NCBI GenBank assembly: GCA_016584495.1
Contig: WAID01000015.1
Span: 248,001 to 312,000, forward strand
DNA length: 64,000 nucleotides
DNA from: Celoporthe dispersa
Taxonomy: Eukaryota > Ascomycota > Sordariomycetes > Diaporthales > Cryphonectriaceae
Direction: 5' to 3'
The notes under the pieces were generated by a model, which was given only the letters and a program-made list of their open reading frames with translations, did no database searches and had not been told where the DNA came from. The position numbers and the translations under genes are program-made. Shown in pieces: positions 32,224 to 43,308 of the stretch (its first letter is position 1; the number at the start of each line of letters is the position of its first letter).

Positions 32224-34732
32224 GGTCAGAGGGCAATCGCGGGCGAGATGGGTGTCGAGAGGCGGTATTCGAGATTCTGAGTGGAATTCAGAGTCGGGGG
32301 TAGAGCGTGGTGGAGTGGTGTCGCAGTCCTTCACGCAACGCTGGGGAGCCGTGTGCAGGTAGAGACGATCGCATCGCAGTGCATGCCGCCGGATCCGGTC
32401 TGTAGGGCTGGATCTACCGTGATATAAACATCTGGGTGTTGGGGTTATGAGCACAACGCGAGGCAACCCAGAAGGAAACAGTGTCGGGAGGCTGTGTGGG
32501 CTCGCTGAGGACGGGCGTGGAATGGATGTGGTGGATGTGGGTGTGTGGCCTTGGACTTCCGAAACGGGAGTGTAAAAAAGAGGACGAGGCAAACGGGTGC
32601 CGGCTGTACTGGCACGTCCCGTGTGCCTACTTGGTAAAATTGAAGACCTGAGCAGCACAAGACGCATGCAACAATCCTGAGAGGACCTATGCTGAGTCTC
32701 CACAGCGGCTGTAAGGGCAGGTGTGGGCGGTCGAGGTTGGTGTAGGCAGTGCACACGTGCGAAGGGGAGGAGGGAGAAGAAGACGGGGGGCCGGAATGTG
32801 TAATGTGCGGGAGAGGACGGTCAAGGGTGGGGAGGGGATCAGAGGTGGCATCGGCAGAGGTAAGGTACTAGTGTCGTTGTCGTGTCGTGTAGTGTGTAGT
32901 TGTAGCCACTAGGTAATGATTGAACGGATGCGCGAGCGAGCGAGAGCATGCGGTACTGTATAGTACCTTGTAGTAGCGTGGGCATTAAGAAAGGGAAGGT
33001 GGTTGTGGGGCAGGATCGTCCTAGGGTGAAGTGGAAACGGGGCTTGGGGTGCGGAAGGGAAAAAGAAAAGATGGAGGGAAAAAGAAAGGAAAAAAAAAAG
33101 AGGACGCGAGGCAAGGATGACGGATGGAGTAAAAGGGAAAGACGGAGGACATACCATGGATGCGTGAAGGGGTTACTGGCTGCAAGGGAAGGGCGTGTAG
33201 TGTAAGGTGAGACGATGACGGGTGCACCAGCTGCGGTGCATTGAAATAAATAAAAAGTGGGAGAAGAGAGACAGAAAGACAAAGAAGTAGTACTAGGGAT
33301 AATCCGTCCAGCTATGCTCCGACAGAGAGCGAGAGAGAGGGAGGGGAGGGAGAGGGAAAGAGAGAGAGAGAGAGAGAGAGCTGGGGGAAAAGACAGGTCG
33401 GGCGCCATGTGCCATCTGCAGTTGGAGGCTGATATTCCAGGTACCAGGGTACATCTACCATGCTGAGTGATGTATCGTGGTAATGTGGTACTTTCGTACG
33501 GGGCGGGGGGTGGGCTGGATCCACACACTCGTCCTGGTACCTCCATAGCAGCATTGCTATAGTGGCGCCATAGTATCGTAGTACTGTGCTACCTAGAGTA
33601 GTACATTCATAGTTAGCAGGTCCGTCCTGAGAGCCCCCTGGCCTGGCCAGATCCGGCGGCATAACCTAAACCATCTCTTCTGTTCACGCCTCACCCGAAA
33701 CCGACCCCCCCCTTCGTGCCTGCGCATCAAGACAGCAGTAATGCAGTGTCATGTCATATGATGCTGACAGTATTACCCTAGTCTTGCTGAATTTTTATCA
33801 GGTACTGCCTGGCACACACCTTGAGTCTGAGAGGTCTATCTCATCCTGACCCTCAGGGACTGCAATTTTCGCCTTCTATGCTGGTCATAGGTACTAAGCA
33901 GCTGTCGCTGCATACGCCCATGGTCAGGTGTCACTGGTCGCTTACCTAGTACGTGCCCAGCATCCCACAGACGCATGACTTGACCTTGGGAAACCGCCCC
34001 CCCCCCCTGATAGCACCACTAACGTGTCAGTATTTAGTGGGCAGCCCAACTGGTCAGGGCGGAGAGGGGAAGAGGGGTCAGCCAGGACCGTGCCACCTCC
34101 AACTTCCTACCGCCACCATGAGCCTCTCTCTTAAAAACAAAACCTGTTCCCGGGGCCCTCGTGCAAACATGGGCCATCGAGATGCAGCCAAGAGTCAGAT
34201 CAATCTTCTTGCCATCGAAATGCCATATGTGCGATGCATTTAAAACCCGTCTCGGCAGGCCATGGTTGGAGAAAATTTCCGGGGGGGACTGCTTCATGCG
34301 TGGTCGGGAGCTGAGGTTAGGGCCCAGCTCTGATATCGGCAGGGGCCTCTGCAGGGGCCTGGCAGAGATTATCGCCCGGGCGGCCAATGAGCAGAGACGT
34401 GTCGTCAAACGGATCTCGGAGTGCGGCCCCCGACCTGGACGACATCTCCTCCTTTGAGCCGCATGCATCTTTATTTCAAGTGTTTTCAACATCTGCCCGT
34501 CACTGTTCGGACATGCCTGCTAGTCTCATGAGTCTCTTGTATATTCATCTGGAGCCAAAGCCGCCTCGGGACTACGGGCTGCTCGAGGGGCTGCAGGACC
34601 ACGACTGAGCGCCTCTCAGCACCAGGGCGCCGCGCCCAGTCCTCCACATAAGCTTCGAGAGCGAAGAAATTAAATAGCAATAAGTTTAAAAAAAAACCAA
34701 AAAAAAATGAAGGTGTTGTCTGAGTTCTTTTT
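32224..34732. other. Long upstream region of the KDM5 gene
   Basis: About 2.5 kb between the KDM5 start and the SLX1 stop. Reading frames here are low-complexity Ser/Leu/Phe (pyrimidine-rich minus strand, 33040-33200) and are not convincing. A GA repeat lies at 33357-33380. A long 5' UTR is plausible. Confidence 0.4.
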
Positions 34733-36022
34733 TTAGCGTCCAAGTTTTCTGGATTTCCAGACATCATCCGCTGCCTTGGCTGCAGCCTTTCCTCTTGCCT
34801 TGGCCTTGGCCTTGCCTTTACCTTTAGCTGGGCTCTTGACCTTGGGCGTCTTCACACCAGCAGCCTTCCTGCTCCTCTTCAGGATCTTAGCGACAGCCTT
34901 CTGCCCCCTGGTCCGGAGTGTCAACTCTCTCATCATATCACCCCACCTGACGTCCCCGTCGCACTTTGGGCAGCGGCCCTCCACCGGGAGCAGCACGGTG
35001 CCGTCCTGGTCCTCTCTCTGCTGATGCAGGAGGTGTCGACTCCAGCAGTCCAGGTGGCCCACACCTTCGCATTGCCTCTGCGGACAGATGGCGTAGAGGC
35101 CCTTGTCGTGGTCCAAATGCTGGTGACACACCACGCAGTTCCCCTCACGCTCGAAGAGGGAGATGTCCTGGCCCTTTTCCAGATATGCGGCCAGGGGAGA
35201 ATGGTCCAGAGGGAGAGCGTGAACTCCCCAGCTCGACCCGCCCGGCATCTCGGCCGCGTCCTCACTTTCCATCTCAGATGCTGCGTCCTCCTCGTCCTTG
35301 TCCCCCTCGCTGTCACTCAGTCTATCATCTAAGAAGTCGTCTGGGGTGGTTGTCGTCACTGCTGCCGCCGCCGCCGACGGAGTAGTCATCTGGGCACCAG
35401 CCGGTTCGAAGTCCGTCACTACCTCGATCGTCTGCCTCAGCGTCTCTACATCCGGTGTCGAGCAGTACTTGTCCCACTTGGCAAACACTCCTCGGTCGAA
35501 GAAGTGCAGCTTGAGGGGCCAGCGGGAGAAGCTCGGCACGCGGAGCAGGAGATGCAGGTTCGACAGGACGGACGATATGGAATGCACAGGCCGCCTCGGC
35601 TGACCATTGCGCTTGCGCTGGGTCGAGATGGTGAGTCGGTCCTCGGGCGCGATGTGTAATGACACGTGGGGGTTATTCAGAGCCCATCTGGCCCCATCTC
35701 TTGTCAGTGACAACTGAGCTGGTGGATAATCTCATGTGGACTCGCTGCAAATGCACGCATGTGTATGCATGCGCGAATGAACATACTCAAACTTCAGTGC
35801 GCCCACCATGCTCGGGAACCCCGAGACCACGCCTACCATCTCCCATGGGCGTAGGTTCCGCTTGGCCGTCCGGGCGGCACCACCTCTGGCCAGCCCGTTG
35901 TGCTGGTTGAGCCGGCGCGGCGGGTTGGGCGTCGAGCCGATGTAGATTGAGCCATGGCGCACGGTAGAGCGCAGGATGTAGACGACGTAGAGGGCTGGGA
36001 TCGGCTTGCTCTGGACAGCCAT
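34733..36022 (-). CDS. SLX1: Structure-specific endonuclease subunit SLX1
   Basis: Catalytic subunit of the SLX1-SLX4 nuclease that cuts branched DNA and Holliday junctions. Exon 1 is 36022-35787, intron 35786-35688, exon 2 35687-34733; the sum is 397 codons with no frame break. The GIY-YIG nuclease domain occupies residues about 10-95, with YVVYILRS, GSIYIGSTPNPPRRLNQHNG and PWEMVGVVSGFPSMVGALKF. The C-terminal PHD/RING-type zinc finger shows CVVCHQHLDHDKGLYAICP, HLDCWSRHLL and GRCPKCDGDVRWGDMMREL. The tail is Lys/Ala-rich (KAKARGKAAAKAADD), probably DNA-binding or nuclear-targeting. The splice rebuilds the conserved FEWALNNPH. It lies in tandem downstream of the catalase gene. Confidence 0.96.
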
Positions 36023-36438
36023 GGTGTCTGAGAGAGGATCGCTGCTACATGGCTGTTATTGAGGGTGGGAAAGGAGGGAAAAAAGGGGTGTGTTCAGCGC
36101 ATTGTAGCGTTGAATGAGCAGGGATGTTTTTTCTGAATGTTGACGCTCACGAGGCTGAGCCTTATTCAATGTTAGGTCGCCGAGGTGATACTTGTATGAC
36201 GTCGAGAAGATGGCCCGTGCCAACCCTGAGAGCTTAAGTAGTGCGCATTCACAGTTTACTTAGCAGTCACTCCTGCCACTACAAAAATACTCCGCCAACC
36301 GACCTCAGAACAGCAACAGGTTTGGCCTCCGCAGTACTATTTTACTTGATCCAAAAACTTCATATGATTATACTCATTACTATCTTGTCTACAAAATAAA
36401 AAGTATCTACTTGAATTCATCTAGCCTTTCTCTAGTGC
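36023..36438. other. Intergenic region
   Basis: 416 bp between the catalase stop and the SLX1 start on the same strand, AT-rich near 36330-36420. It should include the SLX1 promoter. Confidence 0.4.
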
Positions 36439-38237
36439 TCATTTACACCGTTGCATCCATTGATTTTTGTGCGTTCCAGACACAGGCGCACCGTTATTCT
36501 CAGTGACGCTCTGACACCGGGTTACATCGACACCGTTCGCGAACCGCACCTTGGGATCCTTCGAGAAGCCGTTGTGGGTGCCATTGAACCTCATGTTGGC
36601 GATACCATCGTACCCTTTGATCCCCGTCGCCTTCTCGAGCCGCTGGGCAATCTCTTGGTCAACCTCGCGGAAGATGGCGATCTGCCTCTTGAGGATCTCT
36701 TGCTCCCTGCACGACTCCATCTTGCCGGCGACGTTGCTGATGAACCTCTCCTTGGCGCCGTCGTCGAACACGTCCCGCCACAGCTTACGTGGCGCCACGA
36801 AGTCCTCGGGCCGGATCGCGGACAGGAACGTGATGGCCTCGCCTGTGAAGTGGCCATGCGTCTTGTCGACATCGACGGTGCGGGCGCGGAACTGGATCGG
36901 GTCGATAGACGACAGGTAATTGGGGCGGGCCCCCTGGTTATAGAAGGCCATGGGTCCGTCGCGCTGGAAATTGCCAAACTTGTACGAGGTGCGGGGCGCG
37001 TTGACCGGGAGCTGTTGGTAGTTCACGCCGATGCGGTGTCGGTGGGTGTCCGGGTAGGAGAACAGCCGGCTCTGCAGCACGGGGTCGGCGCTGGGCTCGA
37101 TCCCGGGTGGCATGTGCGAGGGGTTAAAGGCGACCTGCTCGACCTCGGCGAAGTAGTTGACGGCGTTCTCGTTGAGCGTGAACTCGCCCACCTTGGTCAG
37201 CGGGAACTGCCCCTGTGGCCACACGTGCGTCAGGTCGAACACGTTGATGCGCTGCTTCTCCCACAGCTCCTCGGCCTCGCGCGGCGTCATGGTCTGCACC
37301 TCGACCGACCACTTCGGGTACTCGCCCCGCCGGATCGCCTCGTACAGGTCCTTCTGAGAGTAGTCGGGCGAGTAGCCGGCCGAGTCTTCCTGGGTGATAA
37401 ACCGGGTGCCCTGCTGGGACTTCATGTGCAGCTGCACGTACCACCACTCGCCGCCCGCGTTGACAAACTTGACTGAGTGCCCGAGGTACCCGTGCATGAA
37501 GCGGTAGCCGTCGGGGATGCCGCGGTCGCCCATGAGGATCATGACCTGGTGGATGGACTCGGGGTTCTGAGAGAGGTCTAGTAGGGGTGGAACAGACAAT
37601 GTGTCAGCAGTCTGTCGATGATTATGTGTCGGGTGGCGGAAACGAAAGGGTACTTACAGTCCCAGAACATGGTGGAGTCGTCGGCGTGGGTAAGATGTGT
37701 CGAAGGATCACGCTTCTGGGTGTGGATGAAGTGAGGGAACTTGGCCGGATCCCGCAGGAAGAACACAGGCGTGTTATTGGCCACGACGTCCCAGTTCCCA
37801 TCGTCCGTCCTGAACTTGACCGAGAACCCACGCGGGTCTCTCGCGCAGTCGTGCGAGCCCGACTCACCGCCGACAGTCGAGAAGCGCACCGTGATGGGAC
37901 ACTTCTTACCCTTCTCAGAGAAGAGATCTGCGGCCGTCAACTCGGGGATGGGGTTTGTGCACTCGAAGAAGCCGTGGGCGCCGCTGCCCTTGGCGTGGAC
38001 GACGCGCTCGGGGATGCGCTCCCGGTCAAAGTGCGAGAGCAGGTCGATCAGGTGGAAGTCCTGCAGCAGGAGGGGGCCGTTCTCGCCTACGCGCTGGGTC
38101 TCGTAGGGGTGAGGCATGGACACGCCGTTGCTTGTGGCGTATAGGGTGTCCCTGGATGTCTTCTGGCGGTCCTTCTCGAAAGAGGCGAACTGGTCGGCCG
38201 CGTGGGCGGCGAAGCTGGTGTCTGCCGAGGGGGCCAT
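36439..38237 (-). CDS. Catalase, small-subunit monofunctional haem type
   Basis: Decomposes hydrogen peroxide; small-subunit fungal enzymes act in the cytosol or peroxisome. Exon 1 is 38237-37658, intron 37657-37578, exon 2 37577-36439, giving 572 residues and an intact frame. The active-site signature is present (ERIPERVVHAKGSGAHGFFE, with the catalytic His), as is the distal Asn region DDGNWDVVANNTPVFFLRD. The haem-ligand signature is RLFSYPDTHRHRIG, with the proximal Tyr. The ATG at 38237 is chosen for its context (AGCACCATGG). Upstream in-frame ATGs at 38300 and 38354 would add 21-39 residues and could encode an alternative N-terminus. No obvious PTS1 tripeptide is at the C-terminus (it ends MQRCK). 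The large-subunit flavodoxin-like domain is absent, which fits the short class. Confidence 0.95.
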
Positions 38238-39423
38238 GGTGCTGAGTGTCTCGCTGGCTACTTGGATGGGGTGTTGGATCAATCTCTGGATCGTATCCAT
38301 GTGGCTGGTATAAAGCACATGTGTTATATGCGATTCAAGCTCAGTCTGCATCAACAGGACGAGCGGGTAGGTTTTTTTCGAGAGATTTATATCTGATTTC
38401 GGCAGCTACATACCACCACCAGGGAGGCACCCATGTGCTGCTGTCCGCCTCTGCTATCTCGAATTACAAATATCCTCTCTAGCAGAGCCACTGTCTCCGT
38501 AAGCCATCCCACGCCGTTCAACAATGACGTCTCAAAGTCTATGACGGGGTGCTGACAGGGATGCAATCCACTGCCGACGAATTGCAGCTAGGTAACGGCC
38601 CGAAAGATGGATAGAATGGGAAATTCCGAATTATGTCCATATGGCTACAAAGGAAGAAGAGAGGCAAAAAAAGAAGGGGGAAAAAAAAAGAATCCCGTCT
38701 GTGACATTCGACAAGCCGATGATTGGCCAAGAGCGGGTTGGTCGCTCTAGTGCCGATGCTAAGGACTTGATGATGTATTCTAGGAACCGGGGACGGGACA
38801 AGACTTGCCTTTTTCGAGCAGATGACTGGTTGTCATGAGCTTATATGTTCGCCTCCTTCTTCTCTTCTCCGATGAGGGTGCAGTTCTAGTGTGGGTGAAA
38901 AGGATGTTTTGCTCCGGAGGAGGTGAGGCTCTGACGATTTGGCTGTTTGGACAAGGATCAGGACCCAGGGCCGAGGCAGGTTGGCTGTGGCTTCGAGCTG
39001 TATTCTTATGTTATCCTCGAAAATCTGATATATCCTGTTCCATCTCCCTGTTCCATCTCCTTCTTCCAATGGTGTGTCGTACTCTGGTCACAACGGTGAT
39101 GGCACTGAGGCTGCTAAGATGAGGAAATTGATATCTAAGATGCTATCGGACAGAGAAGTAAAAATGGAAGAGAAGAAGAAAAAAAGAAGAAGAAGAGACC
39201 AAGTCATGACTTCATCAAGGCAATAAATACACAGTCCCAAGAAACACAGACAAGTGTTGAGGGGGACATAGTCAGTTCAGGTCGACGACGGTACAGTCGG
39301 AGCCTTACATTAATTAACCCAGCAGATGGCCACTCTAGCCAATGCCCCAAGGCACATGTACAACCTTTCCTCTCCCCACCCCAGACCCGATGAATCTCAA
39401 CACCTTCTCTCCCCCCTTTCCAA
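38238..39423. other. Intergenic region upstream of catalase
   Basis: About 1.2 kb between two genes of the same strand, with A-rich tracts at 38665-38692 and 39163-39200. No gene is recognised. Confidence 0.4.
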
Positions 39424-40730
39424 TCACTCAAAGACCATCCAACCATACCGACCGCCCTCCTTCTGCAGTCCTATCCTGTCTGCCTCCTCAGCAGAGACCC
39501 CCACAAACGGCCAAGCCGGCCCCCGCCGCCGCATGAACCCTTCCGACAGGACCATCCCGTCCTCGGCATACACATCCTCCGGCACCTTGCACACCGTCTT
39601 CCTGTACTACAGCAGACCGTCCGAGCGCAGCTTGGGGTCGAGGTACGCCGTGATCTTGTCGAACATGGCCATGTGGTCGCGGTACCTGACGTCTTCCTCC
39701 CCCTCCTCCTCTCGCCTGACCTCGGGCCTGCGGATCTGGAACGTCGACCTGCCGCGGATCTGCCGCCTGCAGGGAAAGGGGATGAACCTGTATTGTTCGG
39801 GGATGTAGTGGCGGTGGTAGACGATCCAGAACTGCGGGTACCTTTCGAATAGGCGGCAGATGGTAGACGCGGCGTTCTGCTCGGTGATGCTATGTGATGC
39901 GGTATCAAACAGCCCTGTCAGCCGGCTGCGAGTTTGTGTGTGTGTGTGTGTGTGTATGTGTGTGTGTGTGAGAGAGAGAAAGAGAGAGAAAAAGTCGACT
40001 TACTATTTGAGGCCTCGGCAAGCCATGATACACCTGAAAGCGCTGGCCAGGAAGAAGTAGTGCTCAGGGTCAAACACAGTCGCCTTCATGAGGTCCTCCA
40101 CGTCCAGCTCGCCCCTCGCAGTGTACACTGTCGGAGGTGGGCGAGGCGACCTACCGAGGCTGGGGAGGGTCGGCACGCGTCCTGGGTTCTCGATCATCCA
40201 GGAGTAGGGGAGCGAGGCTGGGTCGACGAGAGACGTGTCGTCGAGCTGGTTGATGAGCCTCTCCGCTTCGTTGGAGACCGGGGACGTGTCGGTGGCCGCG
40301 AGATGCTGGCCAGAGTCGATGAGGTAGGAGGGGATATGGTTCGGTAGCCCACTGGGCAGGTCGGGCAGGTCGAGATCGTCCCAGATGCCTGACGGGGTAG
40401 CTGGCGCTGCGGAGACTTGAAGGGCCTCATTCTGAGAACAGCCAAGAGGATCAGCCAGCATCAGGCACGGGGGGTAGGGAGGAAAATAGCAGCAGGGAAC
40501 TCCAGTAAGGGTGTACCCACCTCGGCATCACCATCATCGGCATTCATGGTATCGAAGCTCCTCTTGGTTGCATGCATAGTGCGATCATTGTTGTCAGGGG
40601 ATACCAAAGGAGTGTCGTCACAGGTGGTAGATGGGGGTGTGATGGATGAGTTGTCGAGGTCATTCTCCATCAATGGCTCGACTTCTCCACGAGATGTTGG
40701 GCCCTCCACGCTGCCTCGTGCCATATCCAT
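39424..40730 (-). CDS. Conserved-looking orphan protein with an in-frame TAG
   Basis: Three exons, 40730-40521, 40431-40004 and 39889-39424, with introns 40520-40432 and 40003-39890. The lengths sum to exactly 368 codons. The first 70 residues are acidic and Ser/Thr-rich (disordered). The middle has WDDLDLPDLPSGLPNHIP and DPEHYFFLASAFRCIMACRG. The last exon is well ordered: ICRLFERYPQFWIVYHRHYI, then FIPFPCRRQIRGRSTFQIRR. A TAG at 39609-39607 interrupts the final exon (after LRSDGLL). The same frame continues with clearly protein-like sequence (YRKTVCKVPEDVYAEDGMVL, GPAWPFVGVSAEEADRIGLQ) to TGA at 39424. So a single substitution (TAC to TAG is the likeliest) or true truncation removes 60 residues. 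The family is not recognised. The second intron carries a TG microsatellite. Confidence 0.65.
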
Positions 40731-41308
40731 TTTTTGGAGACCGGAAGAGTTAATCTGTGACAGGTGGGCAAGGGGCTTTAGGATCAAGTTACCTGGCAGA
40801 TCAAAAGCGCTGAAGGAGGAGACTAGAGAGGTGCAGGTAGTAGGGAAAGAAAAAGAAAAATAAATAAATAAAAAGAACTTGTTCAATACCACTTAGCCAG
40901 AAGAGAGGCCCTGTTTGATGGGGAATCTGTCCAGGCAATGAAAACGTTCCAGGCAATATTGTTAAAGCTTTCCTGCCTATTGACAAGATTGACTGCTACC
41001 TGAGGTAACAAGTGATGCTGATAATCAATCGAGAGGGCGACGCGTGAACATCAGATGGAATAACATGCCTCCAGCATGGCCTGGTGGGGCTCACAATGCC
41101 CAAGCTTCGTCGACAAGGGCCCGATCTTGTGGTCCTGGTGCAAGCAAAGAAGATCATGGTATGGGACGGACCAAAGTTTAGGATCAAGCCTCTGAGCTAG
41201 AATAGGTGGGCATCACTCGTTGGGATAGCCAGCCTACTGCAGCAAGTAAGCAGGAAGCGTTGTCCATATGATATTGGGCATGGGAATATCTCCTATCGTA
41301 CACATCTT
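40731..41308. other. Intergenic region
   Basis: 578 bp between tandem minus-strand genes; nothing recognisable beyond an AAATAAATAAAT-like stretch near 40858. Confidence 0.4.
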
Positions 41309-42898
41309 TCAGAGCAGACCCTGTTTCTGGAGATCGTAGTAGACCTTCTCGGGCATGACGTTGCCTTCAGCATCCTCCATCTGGATGATGCTGCCCTCAT
41401 CAATCTTGTCCCTCTTCTTGTCCCGCGCCCTCTTGTCCCAGAGCTTCAGCGCCTCGTTGATGCCCGTGATATCTCGGAACAAGTGGGTATCATTAATACC
41501 GAGCCGTTTCAGCCCATAGATATGCCGGGCCTCGTTGAAGTGCTTCTCGAAGGCACGACGGCCCATGTAGACGAAGTTGCCACAGATCTCGCAGGGAAAC
41601 TCGACGCCCAGGCCGTGGAGACGGTACAGCCAGAACGGGATAGGCTTGCCGTCCCAGGCCAGTGGAAGTTTCAGAGGGTTGTAGATCTTCTCCTCCCCGT
41701 CGTCTCCTTCGGCCTCTCTCGTCTCGTGGACCTGCGGCGGCTGTTCCGACATGCTCAGCAGGTTCTCGAGCTCCTGTTGCCTCTCCCTCTCTGTCATACC
41801 CTGCCGCCGCTCCACGTTGACCCGGGTGTCTTCCCTCTCGGTGCTCATCGCGCTGGCAAGACGCTTCACCCTGTGCTCCCGTCCTGCAACGGCGCGTTCC
41901 TTCAACCGCCGGGCAGAAGAGTTTCCACCTGAGCCTGTGTCGCCCGCATCGCCCTGCTGCCTCTGCGCAAGAGCTTCTGCCGCCTTGGTGTGTTTTCGGC
42001 CGTTGAGGTGACCCTTGTAGACGTTTTCGTTCTTGAACTCCTTCTCACAGGCATCGCACCAGACAGCATCAGGGTTGCTTAGGTTTTTTGACCCGGCATC
42101 AGCCCCGGCCGCGGCTGCCTCGCTCTGCCAGCCCTCGACCTGGTCCTGGTCCCATGCCTCCTCAAACTCATTGTCGAAGGAGGCGAGGACCTTGTCCACA
42201 TTCTCAAGAGGCCGCGTCCGCCGCATGGACGATTCGAGGTAGTCCGCCACCTCGCCCACGTACTTGAAGTACTGGTCCGTCAGCTTATCTGCTCTCTTCA
42301 CGCCGCCGTACCCCGGCGCAAAGTTGTCAAAAATCTGGAGGTACTGCAGGTAGGAAAGACGCTTGACGTTTGGCAGGTTGATGTAGGACTCGTGGCACGC
42401 GTGCAGGTCGAAGTATCGTCCGAACGCCTCCTCGCCGGAGAACATGGAGTCCACGAGGTAGGGCACAGGCTCGCCATCGCCTCCCCTTGCGTGGACGGTA
42501 CCTGGTCTCCGAGTTCTCCGCCTGTTCGTTCGGGTAACGGGCATGATGCTCCCTAACCTCGTTCACCTGCTTGTAGAACTCCTCAAAGGGGTCGCCGCTG
42601 CCGATCTGGAGGACCTCTTTGGACCGGAGGCCATTAACATCGCGGTACAAAGACAACAGCTCGGTAGATTGCTTCTGTATCTGGTCGAGGAGCTGGGATA
42701 CCTCATGGTCTCGGTTCAGGCGGTCTCGGATCTGGCCAAAGGGGTGCGTGTCAGCTGGATACGCTCCACAGCAGGAGGGGGCCGCGAAGAACACAGAGGC
42801 AAACATACCTGCTTGGGCTCCTCGTCCATGCGATCCGCGACGCCCTGCTCGAGGCGCTCGAGGTCCTCGGAGATGAACCGCTGGTCCTCGAGAAGCAT
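41309..42898 (-). CDS. PRP9: Splicing factor 3A subunit 3 (Prp9/SAP61), frame broken at 42483-42486
   Basis: U2 snRNP SF3a subunit needed for prespliceosome assembly. Exon 1 is 42898-42809 (MLLEDQRFISEDLERLEQG), intron 42808-42732, exon 2 42731-41309. N-terminal helices include IRDRLNRDHEVSQLLDQIQK and DPFEEFYKQVNEVREHHARY, followed by YLVDSMFSGEEAFGRYFDLH. A U1-type C2H2 finger is seen at WCDACEKEFKNENVYKGHL (then GRKH), and the C-terminal C2H2/matrin-type finger at FPCEICGNFVYMGRRAFEKH (then FNEARH), with GLKRLGINDTHLFRDIT. Between these N-terminal and middle blocks the frame shifts by one base: a coding GGGG run (plus 42483-42486, CCCC) holds one G too many just before DGEPVPYLV. The corrected protein has 503 residues, the normal size. 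The gene is normally essential. It is head to head with FAL1. Confidence 0.95.
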
Positions 42899-43308
42899 CT
42901 TGAGGCCTGAGGGTGGTAGAATAGCTCGTACGATCCTCTAGGCGCGACTATGGCTGATGAAACCTTCGTGGAAGGCGAGGGAGGCTGTCCGGAGCGGGAA
43001 AAGATTCCAAGCCACTGGAGAAAGAAGCACGGACTGAGCCACGCCTGCGAAAGGTTCAGGAATGGCCTAGCAGATAAGATAAGCGGCCCATCAGGGATCA
43101 AGGCCCTAGAGTCAAGCACCAAGCAGCACCCCTGTCAGATTTTTTGGGGCCTTCGCAGCAGCCGCAAGCAACTTCAGAACTCGGAAACTCTCTCCCTCGT
43201 CTTTACTCAGGCGACCTTCCCAACCGACGATAATTGCTGTGCGCGCGAGCCCCTTAATTGAGAGTCATCAAAAATCATCATTGCGTTCGCTTTCTACAAC
43301 GTCCCAAC
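42899..43308. promoter_or_regulatory. Bidirectional promoter between PRP9 and FAL1
   Basis: 410 bp separate the two divergent start codons, so both core promoters must lie here or overlap. No TATA box is evident, as is common for housekeeping genes. Confidence 0.55.

Noticed and set aside
32839..33546. 235-codon minus-strand frame upstream of KDM5
   Set aside because: Repetitive Ser/Leu/Phe translation of pyrimidine tracts, with no conserved pattern; more likely UTR or intergenic.
36451..37476. 341-codon open frame antisense to catalase
   Set aside because: It mirrors GC-rich catalase codons, has no family resemblance and no promoter or splice signals of its own.
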